This document shows, in pieces, positions 45,491 to 57,299 of a DNA stretch of 64,000 nt (positions within the stretch are counted from its first letter, which is position 1; each line of letters starts with the position of its first letter). The stretch spans positions 1,178,001-1,242,000 of the forward strand of contig OZ287703.1 of the NCBI GenBank assembly GCA_965649825.1. The letters are read 5' to 3'. Origin of the DNA: Penicillus capitatus (lineage: Eukaryota > Chlorophyta). The position numbers and the translations under genes are program-made. Below the pieces are notes generated by a model that ran no database searches, was not told the origin of the DNA, and was given only the letters and a program-made list of their open reading frames with translations.

Positions 45491-45744
45491 ATGGGTCGCA
45501 ATCAACGATCAAAAAAGAAGCTCCTTGATAGGAAGCCATCGAATTCGCAGCAAGAGTCCTCGAAGAAGAAAAAGAAGGGGTAAGCAAAAGCCTTGGGCAG
45601 ACACGCGTGTATGCATGCTCAACATGTGTGTTCTTTCAGAAAAGAGGCGCAATCGGATGGGGATCGCATGAGACAAGGGGCTTCACAAGAAGATATGACG
45701 TTATACTTTCGTCATTCGTACCTCGACTCTCGACCTCGTGTCTA
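45491..45744 (+). CDS. Small basic Lys-rich protein, unrecognised
   Basis: Two short exons: MGRNQRSKKKLLDRKPSNSQ...SSKKKKKG, then after a GTAAGC...TTTCAG intron of ~60 nt KEAQSDGDRMRQGASQEDMT and ...YFRHSYLDSRPRV with TAA. The frame across the splice is consistent. The N-terminus looks like a nuclear/nucleolar signal. It could also be a 5' exon pair of the next gene; no family was recognised. Confidence 0.35.
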
Positions 45745-45800
45745 ACGACGGTGCCATCACATTTGAGCCATGCTTCGATTCATGCACTGTCCAATGGAGA

Positions 45801-47519
45801 ATGATGACTATTTTTTGTAACAAAGAAATGAAGACTTTGAATGGACGTTTATGCGAGATGACATCTCGCCTGTCCCACACGCGACAGTGTTTGTCGCGGC
45901 GACCAGGCCCTCGAATCCAAAACCGATCTCTTTGCGTGCAGAAGGCGATCCATGCGCAGGACCGTCGTCATGCGAGTGACAGATTCGTCGAGGAAACGGA
46001 CATCGTTGTCATCGGGTCTGGAGTGGGAGGACTAAGCTGTGGTGCACTGTTGGCCAAGTATGGATACAATGTCTCTGTACTCGAAGCACATTCCATTCCT
46101 GGTGGCTGCGCTCACGGATGGAGTCGGGGAGACTGCCATTTCGATTCAGGGACATCACTCTTCTTTGGAATCTCGAATAGAGATCTGGATAATCCATTGA
46201 CTTCTGTGCTGGCCCTCCTCGACGAACACGTCGACATGATCCCTTACGACCAGCAGAAGACACGGCTCTTCTGGGAAGATCGTTTGTTTAACACACAGAT
46301 TGGATCAACAGAATTCAAAACTGTTATCGAAGATTTGTGGGGGAGCGAGGCGAGACAAGAATGGACAAAGCTGCAGAAGATCTGCCTAGACTACGATGCC
46401 GTTGCTGGATCGATTCATCCGATGGCTGTCAGGTATGATAACTGGATTGGACTCACTGCTGTTGCTCGGTCTCCACTTGCCTTTCTAAAATTGCTGACGG
46501 CCGATCCCAAGGTGTCGTCGGCGGATTTCTCCACTGTCGTCAATGACGCTGTTCACTGTGAGGCATTGAGGAATTTTGTCAACGTTCTTTGTCAAGGCAC
46601 GTCTGGTCTTGCATCCGACGACATTGTTTCTTCTTACATGATCCGAGCATTCAATCGTTTATATCAGCCCGATGCACAGTGGGAGATTCCTCTGGGAGGA
46701 AGCCAGAGCATTGTGGATGCACTTGTCAGGGGACTGCGGAAGTTTGGTGGCAAACTCCATCTCCAAACTCGTGTCGAGGAGATTGTTGTTAAGAATGGAA
46801 ATGCCGTTGGCGTTCGTTTATCTGGAAATCGTTATATCTCGGCCAAGAAAGCAGTGGTGTCGAATGCCACCATATGGGACACAGCCAGGCTGATCTCTCC
46901 AGAGATCATTGATTCAGATTTCAAGCAGTACATAAGCGAAGTGGAACTCAATGCCAGTTTCTTACACCTCCACTTGGTGTTCGACGAGGATGGACTTCCG
47001 GATATGCCTCTGCACTCTTTTTTCTTCGACGATAGCTTGATTGGAGACAGTGGTTGGCCGACAATCTGTATACCGACATCCGTGGATCCTTCCCTTGCTC
47101 CATCAGGAAAGCACATCTTACATGCCTATCTTGCAGAGCCTTATGACATCTGGAAGGGCATGGACACCAAAAGTCGTGGGTACAAAGACTTCAAGGACCA
47201 AAGGACAGAGGTTTTATGGAAACTTATCAAAAGAGTGGTACCAGACATCGAAGACAGAGTCTCACTCTCCCTGGCAGGAAGTCCGTTGACACATGAGCGT
47301 TTCCTCAATCGTATCCAAGGAACGTATGGGTCCAAGAACTTGTTAAAAGTCCAAAAGACACCCACTGGAATTCAACCATTGCACAATGTCTATTGTGTCG
47401 GGGATTCGACATTTCCTGGAACAGGCACACCTGCTGTGGCAGCCTCAGCCATGTGGGTGGCCAATACATTAACACCAATTCATAAACACTGGCAAGTATT
47501 AAACAAACTCAATGTGTGA
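45801..47519 (+). CDS. Carotenoid cis-trans isomerase / retinol saturase-like FAD enzyme (CRTISO family)
   Basis: A single exon of ~570 codons. The N-terminal ~65 residues are Ser/Arg/Thr-rich (MTSRLSHTRQCLSRRPGPRI) and look like a plastid transit peptide. The FAD-binding motif is IVVIGSGVGGLSCGALLAKY, then VLEAHSIPGGCAHG, FDSGTSLFFGIS, and IPLGGSQSIVDALVRGL for the second dinucleotide-binding region. The C-terminal family block is NVYCVGDSTFPGTGTPAVAA. Plant and algal members convert tetra-cis-lycopene to all-trans-lycopene or act on related polyenes; exact substrate not determinable. The start is ambiguous among several in-frame ATGs (45801, 45831, 45858). Confidence 0.88.
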   Translation: MMTIFCNKEMKTLNGRLCEMTSRLSHTRQCLSRRPGPRIQNRSLCVQKAIHAQDRRHASDRFVEETDIVVIGSGVGGLSCGALLAKYGYNVSVLEAHSIPGGCAHGWSRGDCHFDSGTSLFFGISNRDLDNPLTSVLALLDEHVDMIPYDQQKTRLFWEDRLFNTQIGSTEFKTVIEDLWGSEARQEWTKLQKICLDYDAVAGSIHPMAVRYDNWIGLTAVARSPLAFLKLLTADPKVSSADFSTVVNDAVHCEALRNFVNVLCQGTSGLASDDIVSSYMIRAFNRLYQPDAQWEIPLGGSQSIVDALVRGLRKFGGKLHLQTRVEEIVVKNGNAVGVRLSGNRYISAKKAVVSNATIWDTARLISPEIIDSDFKQYISEVELNASFLHLHLVFDEDGLPDMPLHSFFFDDSLIGDSGWPTICIPTSVDPSLAPSGKHILHAYLAEPYDIWKGMDTKSRGYKDFKDQRTEVLWKLIKRVVPDIEDRVSLSLAGSPLTHERFLNRIQGTYGSKNLLKVQKTPTGIQPLHNVYCVGDSTFPGTGTPAVAASAMWVANTLTPIHKHWQVLNKLNV

Positions 47520-47543
47520 TGTGACTGACACATACATACACAA

Positions 47544-49025
47544 TCAATCTGCGCCAAAAAGAAGGGCGGCAGCTGCGTCCTCATTTCCATGCGTCGCTTT
47601 CAAGGCATTCGCACATCTTTGTCGATCGAACCCCAGAGCCATTAGACGCTGCACTTTCTCTTCAAAGACGCTATCTCCGCTTTCTGATGGAGGTCCATTT
47701 GCAGACGATGTCGCTGCATTGCTGTCTATACGAAGAAGAAGAAAGCAGGAGTAGCATGCAAACGGCCAGATGCACCTTCTTGTGGTTTAAACGAAGTTTC
47801 TTGATCTATCTGATGCTCAGCAAGAAAAGGCACCTCTGCGTTGACGCTGCCGATGACCAATTTCATGGCCTTCAAATCTACAGTACACTGAACCACACAT
47901 AACAGTAAGAGCGGGTGGAGAGAGCACCAAGTAAACAAGTACCTGATGTCTGACGAGATTGTCCAATCCGAAGATGAATGGCGGACCAGTGTTCTGTTCG
48001 ATCACGGATAGGGAAGATGCCATGTACTCTCCCCCTACTTTTAATTGTGCTTGATGGACTCTTCCCAACAACTTGCTCTGTCCCACTCCATATGCCATTC
48101 CTGCGTATCGCTTGTCGATCAAACGCATGAGAGAACATTTTTCTGCGAAATCTGCTGACATAATCGTCATCTGAGCTCCAGTATCCACGAAGGCTTGAAC
48201 ACGGACGCCATTCACTTCCATGTTCACATAGAGCATCGTCACAATTCCAAACATCTCTGGTGTATGCTCGAGTGCCTGTGTTTTTCTCGATGAATTAAAA
48301 CACGGGAATTTGGCAACTGTGAAACAACCAACACCTGTTGATAATTCTCTTCGATGTTCGTCTTTTGAATCTGCTCCCATATCTTCTTCTGAGCTTCGGC
48401 TCCCATAGGGTCTGATCTGATCTGTTCCATCTCTTGTTGTCTAGATGTGAAAAATGTTGGTGTTGCAGGCACGATGTGCATAAACAGTGTCTACTGATCA
48501 CCTGGCGAGTTCTCCTGCTTCAATCAGAAGGGCCATAGCTCTCTCGCTATCGTTCGATCGAATGGCCGCAGCCAATTGAGGATTCTCTGCTTCAATTCGA
48601 GACAAGAGTTCTGGATTCGCTGTGGCCCGCTCAACGAGCTGCTGTCCCATGAGAGTCCCTAAGGCCCCGGCGCCACCGCGAGTCCTCTGCTCCACTACTG
48701 GTTGCTGTTCCAGCATCAGCAGATCTCCGTCTGCCATCCCAATGGATGCTATCGTCTGACTATCAAAAACTTGAAACAACAGTCGTGCGGTAAATCGAGC
48801 AAACACACTTGTTTCCCAGGGGACGGCCTTGAAAGAAAAGCTGCTGTTGCGCCGCTGGGATTCCAATTTGATTTGCCACCGAATTCTTGACACTCGCCAC
48901 AGTGTCGTATGGCTCACACTAAGAGCAAACATCCGACGCTTTTGCTGTAGGCGGAAATCCAGTCGCAAGCCGTGTACGTTTATGTTGACTACAAGGTCTG
49001 ATTCCGTCGCAACGGTGAGAATCAT
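47544..49025 (-). CDS. DDI1-type ubiquitin-dependent aspartyl protease (UBL-RVP-UBA)
   Basis: A proteasome shuttle/protease that cleaves heavily ubiquitinated substrates. Start MILTVATESDLVVNINVHG (ubiquitin-like domain, ATG 49025) leading to MADGDLLMLEQQ. The helical region is GALGTLMGQQLVERATANPE, LLSRIEAENPQLAAAI and EMEQIRSDPMGAEAQKKIWE. The retroviral-type protease domain has YVNMEVNGVRVQAFVDTGAQ with the catalytic Asp in DTGA, then AYGVGQSKLLGRVHQAQL and FIFGLDNLVRHQ. The last exon is a UBA: KVQRLMALGFDRQRCANALK, DAAAALLFGAD, with a stop at 47544-47546. All three domains are intact. Confidence 0.93.
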
Positions 49026-49104
49026 CTTTCTGCAGAAATGAAACCGTCGAGGCACATTTTAAACATCCACAAACAATCACATTTTGTCGCGGAGAGCTTG
49101 AACA
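49026..49104. promoter_or_regulatory. 79-bp head-to-head intergenic region (DDI1 / EBP1)
   Basis: This separates the ATGs of two well-supported divergent genes (49025 minus, 49105 plus) and must contain both 5' ends. No canonical TATA element is evident. Confidence 0.55.
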
Positions 49105-50512
49105 ATGTCATCGAGTGAGGAAAGTTCCGAGGCGGAAGAGATCTACGATCTTTCCAATGCAAGACGCAGCACCTCATGGAGATATGTACCATCTGACTTG
49201 TGTCTGTAGTCCGACGTGGTGACAAAACACAAGGCGGCTGCCGAGATTTGCAACAGTACGTCTTTGGAAGAGTGTTTACTGGAGTGCTCGACGGACTCTG
49301 AACGGTGTTCTGTTCTTCCTCTTGTACAGATGCTGTGGCTACCGTGGTTGCCCGCATCGAAGCCGGGGTGAAGGTCACGGACCTGATCAAACTCGGGAAC
49401 ACTTTTGTGGAAGAGTAGAGATGGACACGCACACATTTCTGAGCGTCATGATCCTCTGTACGTTGCAGGAGTATTGCGAAGATTTTCAAAGGGAAGAACG
49501 TGGAGAAGGGGATCGCCTTTCCGACATCGATTTCCATCAACAAGTACCTGCCATCACCACTGCAACCTACGTTGTGCGTCTGATGTCGCTGAGATGTCTA
49601 GTGTGGTTGGTCATTTCTGTCCTGTGGAGAGCGATCTTGCTGTAAATGATGGAGACGTTGTAAAAGTGTAAGAAGAATGGGATGATGTGCATTTCTCATC
49701 AGGCTTATTATTGCCGTTGTCTTAGGGACATTGGGTGTCACATTGATGGATTCATTGCGATTCAAGCGGGGACTGTTGTCGTCCAGGCAGATAAGAACGC
49801 TTCTGTGAAGGGAAGATATGCAGACGTGCTTCAGGCTGCACGCACTGCCTATCAAGCGGCGCTTAGACTGATTCGACCAAGGAAGAGTATATCCGGCGTC
49901 CATGCAGTACTGAATCAGATTGCAGAGATCTATGGATGCAATCTGGTCGATGGAGTCATGACACACCAACTCAAGAGATTTGTGATTGATGGCAACAAAT
50001 GTATTCTGAACAAACCAACACCAGAATACAAAGTGGACGACGGTGAATTCGAGGAGAACGAAGTATATGCAGTGGATATTGTGATGAGTACTGGAGACGG
50101 AAAAACGCGAATCATGGACGAAAAAGAAACCATGATCTACAAGAGAGCCCTGGACAGGGAGTACAATCTCCGGATGAAAGCATCGAGATCCGTGTTTGCC
50201 GAAATCAATCGTCGATTTCCGACAATGCCGTTTACCATCGGGGCACTGCCAGATCAGAAACAAGTTCGATTGGGACTGGTTGAGTGTCTGAATCATGGAC
50301 TGCTGCATCCGTATCCAGTCCTACATGAGAAAGCGGGCGAAGTGGTTGTACAAGTGAAGGGTACAGTGCTGCTGATGCCATCTGGTTCAGACATTATCAC
50401 AGAATTTCCAGAACAAGTGATTGAACCCACTGTTCAATTAGATGATCCAGAGATCCAAGCTCTGCTGAAAGAAGAAATATCAAAGAAGAAGAAGACAAAA
50501 AAGAAGAAGTGA
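49105..50512 (+). CDS. EBP1/PA2G4-like proliferation-associated protein
   Basis: A catalytically inactive methionine-aminopeptidase fold that binds ribosomes and RNA. Start MSSSEESSEAEEIYDLSN, intron, SDVVTKHKAAAEICN, intron, AVATVVARIEAGVKVTDLIK. Next, IAKIFKGKNVEKGIAFPTSI, GHFCPVESDLAVNDGDVVK, then VDIGCHIDGFIAIQAGTVVV and GVMTHQLKRFVIDGNKCILN. The C-terminus is lysine-rich (EEISKKKKTKKKK), as in EBP1 homologues. Five or so introns occur in the first third, and the last exon encodes ~250 residues. Confidence 0.93.
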
Positions 50513-50562
50513 AATCGCTGATTAGATGAGAACGTGCATTTAATCCGCCAACAGTCTCGCGA

Positions 50563-53292
50563 ATGGAAAACACGGCGTCCACAGAACTGTCTCCGCGGTC
50601 GCGCCCTTTCCTGACGTCTGAACAAAGAGAAGCCCTCGACGCCGCGTTGGCCGAGAAACAGGGTGCTCGCTATATACACGGACAAGAGCATCCATCCATC
50701 CGTTCGCGATTGTGCTCGCAGATGTCGAGAAAGTCGAGAGTGAAGGTCGGCGTTGGATGGTTCACCGACGTAGTCGAAGCCGTGATTTCTACGAGAAGAT
50801 GGATAGAAAGAGCAGATCTGGGAAAGGGACCGGTGGTTCGAAGAAAGGGGGTGCTGGCGGCAAGTATACGTGGGGCAGTTATGTGGACGATACCGGAGTG
50901 GCGGTTCTCGACAAGAGTGACCCAAACTATGATTCAGACAGCGAAGAAGCAAAGGTGAAGTACAGAGGGAGCAGCAAAATCGTACAGGAGGTCGAGGAGT
51001 ACAAGGAAAGGGTATGTGAAGTTATCATTGGATGGACGGAGATCGCACGCACTGTCAATTGGGTGTTCAGGTCGCCAGCATCATCTCAGAGTACTATGAC
51101 AATGGAGATATCAATGAAACGGCCACTTTGCTCGACAACCTTCGCCGTCCACACTTTGCTCAGTACTTTGTCAAGAAGGCCATTACGATGGCGATGGATC
51201 GAAGAGATAAGGAAAGGGAGATGACCTCTTATCTATTATCATCACTGTACAATGAAGTGCGTGTGTGATAATCTGCACTGAGGTGGATGGGATGGTTGAC
51301 GACGGTCTTCTTTGGGCAGGTCATTTATCCAGAACAGATGCGCAAGGGTTTTGAGGCGACGATCTATTCCGTTGACGATTTGCGATTGGATGTGCCAGAG
51401 GCTGCTGAGCTCATTGCCTTGTTTGTGGCACGTGCTGTTGTGGATGACGTGCTTCCACCAGCCATGGTCCAGAGAATTCATGGAGATGAGGAAAGCACTG
51501 TCATGGAAGTGCGCAAGAGAGCAGAAGTGCACCTGTCGGCACGTCACTGCACAGAGAGAATGTTGCGTTGTTGGGGCGCAGGTGACGACGCACATGTCGG
51601 CTTGTATGACTGTCCTTCCCTTTCAGGTGCCGGTGTTCATTATCAAGACACAAAAGACAGTATTGCTAAGATGTTGTTTGAATACACAAGCAGTCACGAC
51701 ATTGAAGAAACCCGTCGATGCCTCAGAGCATTAGATCTGCCTTTCTTCCACCACGAGGTAACAAACCAGACGTCGTTTGAATCATCTCGATTTTGGTGTG
51801 TCGATGGGTCGTTTCGAATCGTGTTGTTCTCTCTGATTGTGACTTCTACCATCACGCCTGGTGCGACGCTAACAGTTGTGTTTGTACATAGTTTGTGAAA
51901 CAGGCAGTGCATTTGGCGATGGAGAACCAGATGCACCGTGGAGCTTTCATCGAGATGTTGGCAACTCTGACGAAGAACGGAGACATTAGCGAAGGACAGA
52001 TCAGCAAAGGCTTTGAAAGGTCCATCCAACCAACACGAGAGAAGTCTTCTCCCTTACTAAATACATTCATCCTGTCTTCAGAGTGGCCATGCGTCTCGAT
52101 GATACCATACTGGACAACCCCTCTGCCGAACAACAGTTCAGTGAAGTGGTAGACGACGCAATGAAGGAAGGGATCATTGACAAAAACGCTAACGTACTGC
52201 TGCAGGAGATCAAAGTCATAGACAGGGGGTGGTGGTGCATTGTGGTGTGTAGGATATTGTAAAGGCCGTTGCTGGCCAATCAGAATCTGGATTTCCCGTA
52301 CATCATCCTCATTCAATACAGTTATTCAAGGAAGCAGCGTTGGCTGCCATCGAAGAATTCTTCGAATCATCCGACATGGATGAGGTCGCTGAAAGGATAT
52401 TAGAATTGGAAGATCCTGGCCTCCATCACATCTTTGTCAAGCACGCTGTTCAGAAAGCAATGGACAGACGCGATAGAGAACGCGAGATGATATCAAACCT
52501 CCTGAGTTTTTTGTATCCTCAGGTCCTTTCAGGTGATTTCATTGTTATCATGGAACAGTTTTCTGAGTCGAAGGGTATCATCTTGTTGGGTGGTTGCAGG
52601 GGATCAATTGGGACAGGGGTTTACACGTTTGTTGCTTGCGGCAGAGGATCTTGTCCTCGACAATCCGGAAGCTGTTCATTTTCTCACAAATTTCTTGGGA
52701 CGCATCATTGTCGATGAAATCGTGCCACCATCGTTCTTGACGAGTGTTTTGGGGTCACTAAAAGATCATTCGCTTGGAATTCAGATCGTCAAAGAGACAG
52801 GTATGTGTGTGCATACCCTGTCCTCCCTCACTCTCTTTGCACTGAGACATGGTGTCAGGTTCCATGTTGAGTGCTCGCCATGCCGCAGAGAGAATGCTCA
52901 ACTGCTGGCACGGCGGCTCAAAAGACATAGAAGAAATCAGAGGTGAGATACACACGATGCTCAAGGAGTATCTGGCAAGCAAGGATGTCGATGAAATTGC
53001 ACGATGTCTCCACGAACTTGCTGTCCCCTTCTATCACCACGAGTTTGTCCGACGAGGACTGGAGATGGCTTTGAATAGCGATGCCGATTTGGAATTGGTC
53101 GAAGCACTGTTGTCTGTGTTTGCAAGCAGAGGTGAAATAAGCGAGACGCAGATGAAGAAAGGTTTTGAAAGAATGGAAGCATTAGTCGAGGATCTGGCAC
53201 TGGACTATCCTCATGCCAGAGAGAGGTTCTCGAAAATGAAGGAACGTGCGATTGAGGAAGGGTGGACAGAGATGAGAGAGGTGGCTTCGTGA
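50563..53292 (+). CDS. Four-MA3-domain translation regulator (PDCD4/MRF-like)
   Basis: MA3 domains bind eIF4A and restrain cap-dependent translation; the four-domain form is known from plants (MRF family). The N-terminus is disordered (MENTASTELSPRSRPFLTSE; GKGTGGSKKGGAGGKYTWGS; LDKSDPNYDSDSEEAK). MA3-1: IISEYYDNGDINETATLLDN, HFAQYFVKKAITMAMDRRDK. MA3-2: IAKMLFEYTSSHDIEETRRC, FVKQAVHLAMENQ. MA3-3: AIEEFFESSDMDEVAERILE, FVKHAVQKAMDRRDREREM. MA3-4: MLKEYLASKDVDEIARCLHE, FVRRGLEMALNSDADLELVE. Between them recur RHCTERMLRCWGAG and RHAAERMLNCWHGG. There are about ten introns. The stop is at 53290-53292. Confidence 0.92.
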
Positions 53293-53456
53293 GAAGAGGA
53301 AGGCTTTACACTGGCGCGATAATGATTCGCTTGCCACTATTTTGAGCATCTGTTCAGTAGAACACTGAATCTTGGATCAGCGTGTGAAACGCCTTAGGAG
53401 ACTGATTGAATAGAAGAAGTTAAATCATGCCTCTTTCTACCTTCCCTCCTATCCCG

Positions 53457-55476
53457 TCAAGGAGACAACAATACGTCTTGATAAGTGTACAGCAATTCCT
53501 TGACAATACGACGATCAGGAACACTGCAGGCCGTTCCATAAATGGCAGCCGTGCCGTTGCGAGATCCTTTTGGATCTTTCTTCATGGCCTCAATGGATAT
53601 GCGGAGATCCTGTAACAGACCATAGATCAATCAGTCAGTAGATATTGTGATACACTCCTTGTCTATCACCTGAACCAAGCGATCGACTGTGTTGACATGG
53701 CGTGCCGTGAAGCTGATATGTAAAGCTGGTGGAAACTGCAAAGGAGTCAAATGCCATCCCTTTTCGCTCATGATATCATTGACCTGCAAGGGAAAATGTG
53801 TCTCGAACATGCAAGTAGCTATGATTCCAATACGTAGTAGATTCTTTCAGGATGCTTCTTGAGCATGACTGCGACCACAGGACCAATTGGATTCCCAATG
53901 ATCTTCAGTTCTGGAACATACGACAGCTTTGATTTGAAGTCCAGCACCACATTCAGAATATCATCTGCATTCTGCAAATATCCTTGCTCTCCGATATGCA
54001 TTAAACTTGCCCATGCCGTTGCAATCAAAGCTCCAGATCGACTTCCGGCGAATCCTGAAAGCGGAATAGAAGAAATCAAACCTTTGGTTTACTGCAGAAT
54101 CTATCCACTCGCCTGGCGATATGTACATTCCTCCAGTCCAATCGCTGACAGCTGTGTATTGATATTTTCTCAAAAGAGGTGATCGATAGAGCACAACTGA
54201 AGTGCCTTTGTGCGCCATTCCGTATTTATGGGTGTCGATCGAGATCGAAGTGACACCTAAAACACAAATTTCGTACTAACGAAAAATCCTAGGGAATAAG
54301 AGGTCTTCGCCTTTTAGTGAAAAATCGAACGGCGGAACAGACTGGCCTGACTTCTGAACGAACGGCAGAAAGAAACCTCCCAAACAACAATCGACGTGTA
54401 GAAGAATGCCATTTTCAGTCGCAATTTTGGAGATTGCTTCGACAGGGTCAATCACTCCATGGGGGAACCCGGGGGCCGATGCAACAATCAAGATGGTGTT
54501 GTCATGGACTCTGCGTCGGACTTCTCTAACTGGCATCTGATAGTTCTTGTCGACCTTCAGTATAACGAGCTTTATCTTGAAATATTCTGCTGCCTTGTAG
54601 TATGCCGCGTGTGCAGACTCAGCGATGATCATCTCTGGTTCTGTTATGCCTCGTTCGCTTTCCATGTAATCTCTCGATGCCTGCGATGGACAATATCAAC
54701 GCATGCATGCTCAATGCATGAATTCAAAGGCAACTATCGTGTCACCTTCACTGCCAAGAGGATGCTTTCAGATCCTCCCGACGTCATGCATCCACATACA
54801 TTCTTTGCTGTGTTCTTTGCATTCATGAGGCTGCCGCAGACGCTGACAACTTCAGCCTCCATTTGTCGAACGCTTGGGAAAACGTCTGGATGAAGAGGAT
54901 TTGTCAAACTGAAGAGATGGTATACATCGCAGAGCAGGGTCTCCAGCTCACTGCCCGCCAGGTAGACAGTACCTGACACCTTGGAATCCTTCTCACTCAC
55001 TGGAACGTCCCTCTTGTTCCGTTCCCTCAAATGGTTTAGAACTGTACGACTTGACCATCCTTGAGCAGGCAAGCTGTGGATTGGTTTCTCATCTTGCAGA
55101 AATGCTTTCTTTCTGCGATTCAGATGCTGCTTCAGCTTTTCTCGTTCCCTTCGAATCAACCTTCGCGTCAGGGGAAACGATCGCACCATAGCAAAGAACG
55201 TTTCTTTCACTCCTAAATGACGACATGCATCGACATTGCAGAGGATTGGAGAAGGAAACGACTCAGAGAGAACAGCTTTTTTATGATCAGACAGACGGCG
55301 ACAGTGAGCAATGTCGAGATGACTGTTGCTGCCACGATAAGAGATGGTCTTAAATGCGTGTCCAGGATAGCTCTGTCCAGGACGTAGGCGCAACGCTTTG
55401 CGAATTGAGTGACGACAAAACGAAGCGCCTCCAGAGACTCGACGACAGTCTCGAAGACGACGTCAGATGAGGCCAT
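53457..55476 (-). CDS. Sphingosine-1-phosphate lyase (PLP-dependent)
   Basis: This ER enzyme cleaves sphingosine-1-phosphate irreversibly into an aldehyde and phosphoethanolamine. Exon 1 (ATG 55476) [18 protein letters not shown] leads to a transmembrane helix ([19 protein letters not shown]). Later exons give [108 protein letters not shown] and, after an intron, [20 protein letters not shown] with the PLP-binding Lys. The C-terminus is [17 protein letters not shown], with a stop at 53457. Confidence 0.93.
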
Positions 55477-55549
55477 CGTAATGCGAGAGAGAGTTCAAGT
55501 GTTCTTTAAGTGCTGTATACAATCTGCGGCGCACGATGCAACGCAAAGA

Positions 55550-57240
55550 TGCCCGAAGAGGTGGGCTTCCTTTACTTCAACCTGTCGTACAGGCGATTGA
55601 AAGGACGCAACCGTGTAAATGAAGGTAAGCCGAAAGCGACGTCTTTGTCGATTGGGAGCACTTATGACCGAAACTTATGCCTGAATGGTCGCGACACTGA
55701 CTAGCAATCCTCTTTGTGTTCGTTCGTGCTACATGATACTGTCTTGCTTTCGAATGACTGCATTCTCCTCTGTCCATAGAAAACTACCATGTGTTCCATA
55801 TTTGAGGTTGCTAAAAGCTCTGTTTGTGCAGTTGTGCCGCGGACGCTTATGAATGTTCTGCGTTCACAGATTTTGATTTGTCCGTGTTAGCAGAAGGCGA
55901 GACAGCAGATGTAGAGGACGGATTACCTTATTGGAGCAGTGACTTAATGGAACAAGAAGATCATATAACACACCTTGTGCAGGGCACGAAGAATGACAGC
56001 CACGCTCAGATTGTCATCCAACGAATGATCTACAGGAAGGTGTAAGTTGAACCGGACTTCGAATGTCGTTGGGAACGTCAGTAGTAACAATTTCCACAGA
56101 GATCTCATACTGAGGTTCTTCACTTGCATAGCGTAAGAGCTTGCCAGTACAACAACCACCACACTCCAAACAACAGTCTGCTTTTTGATGCGACAGTGTA
56201 CAGAATCGTCGTCAGATTGCTTTCCCAAATAAGGTGAACTATTGAAGCACTGATGTGTGATGACTCGACAAACACACCTGTCATACACTTATCGGAAATA
56301 TGTAAGCATTCAGGAAAGTGTATCTGAAGAACAACAATCCCGCTACAATCAGGAGACTGGCAGCTTATAATCTACGGAGACGACAGAGTCTTCTAAGTAT
56401 CTACCATCAACGGTGACTCTTTCTCTCTCAGGACCCCAAGAAAGTGACTCATTTGTAATGTGTCTGCGGACCAAATGACTAAAGAAAGTGCTTTATCGAT
56501 ACTGGATCATTGACAATATGAGTGTGGAACCAATACGCATGCTCTGTCGGCTACAATATGTCGAACAACATGGTAAATGGAGAAATGGCAGATTATCCGC
56601 CCAGCTTGAAATCGAGGTGTTTACATGGGATTGCATTCGCAAAGCAGTCAAACCAGCGAAGAAAATCTTGTATTGGCAGAAGACATCCATTCGACGACTA
56701 AATGCATGTATCTGTTTCCTTTCTTCACAAAGTGGCTTTTGTATGACAATGGCAATCCGGCAGTTTGTCTCTCTCCACACGACACCCTGTAGAAGATTTG
56801 GCTTCGTTGCGTTTCGATGGCGAATTAACTGTTAATGCTAACTGGAAGCAATCGAGTTAAAATGGATAAAACTTCTCCAATCTTGCAAAATCGATACTCA
56901 ACAAGTCGAAAATGTCATTCTCCAGTCTTTGTTTTCAGCCGAAGCCATCTAATCTGGACAAGATGTAAGTAATGTCTTGATGTGTGTATTACTGGTGACA
57001 CCATAGAAACATGGTGATGTTGATGGTGTAGGTTACTGGAGGGGATTGTCAAGGCACTCCATGCAAGCATCTGTTGTTCTCCCGCATTCTCAAAGGGTTC
57101 GCGATGAGCTAACCGGCCGATTGCTCCGAGAATCGTCTTATCGATATGTCTGTAATCTGATGCGAATGCGACATCACCGTCTCTTCCGCACAACTGTGTC
57201 AGCAGCGTGTATTTGTGAATTTGATTGCCGCTCCAGTTAA
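55550..57240 (+). CDS. Probable multi-exon gene, unrecognised
   Basis: Protein-like exon candidates on the plus strand between the S1P lyase and U-box genes: MPEEVGFLYFNLSYRRLKGR (55550, ending at a GTAAGC donor); TDFDLSVLAEGETADVEDGL and LPYWSSDLMEQEDHITHL (55840-56040); LAEDIHSTTKCMYLFPFFTK then WLLYDNGNPAVCLSPHDTL (56680-56795); ELKWIKLLQSCKIDTQQVEN (56850-56930); and a last exon ending near 57240. Only some exons could be joined with confidence and no family was recognised. The span and exon set are tentative; a minus-strand reading was weaker. Confidence 0.35.
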
Positions 57241-57299
57241 ACACCTTTTGGATTTTTCATCGTTTGTATTCTCCATCCAAAGAGGATCCAGGATAGAAA

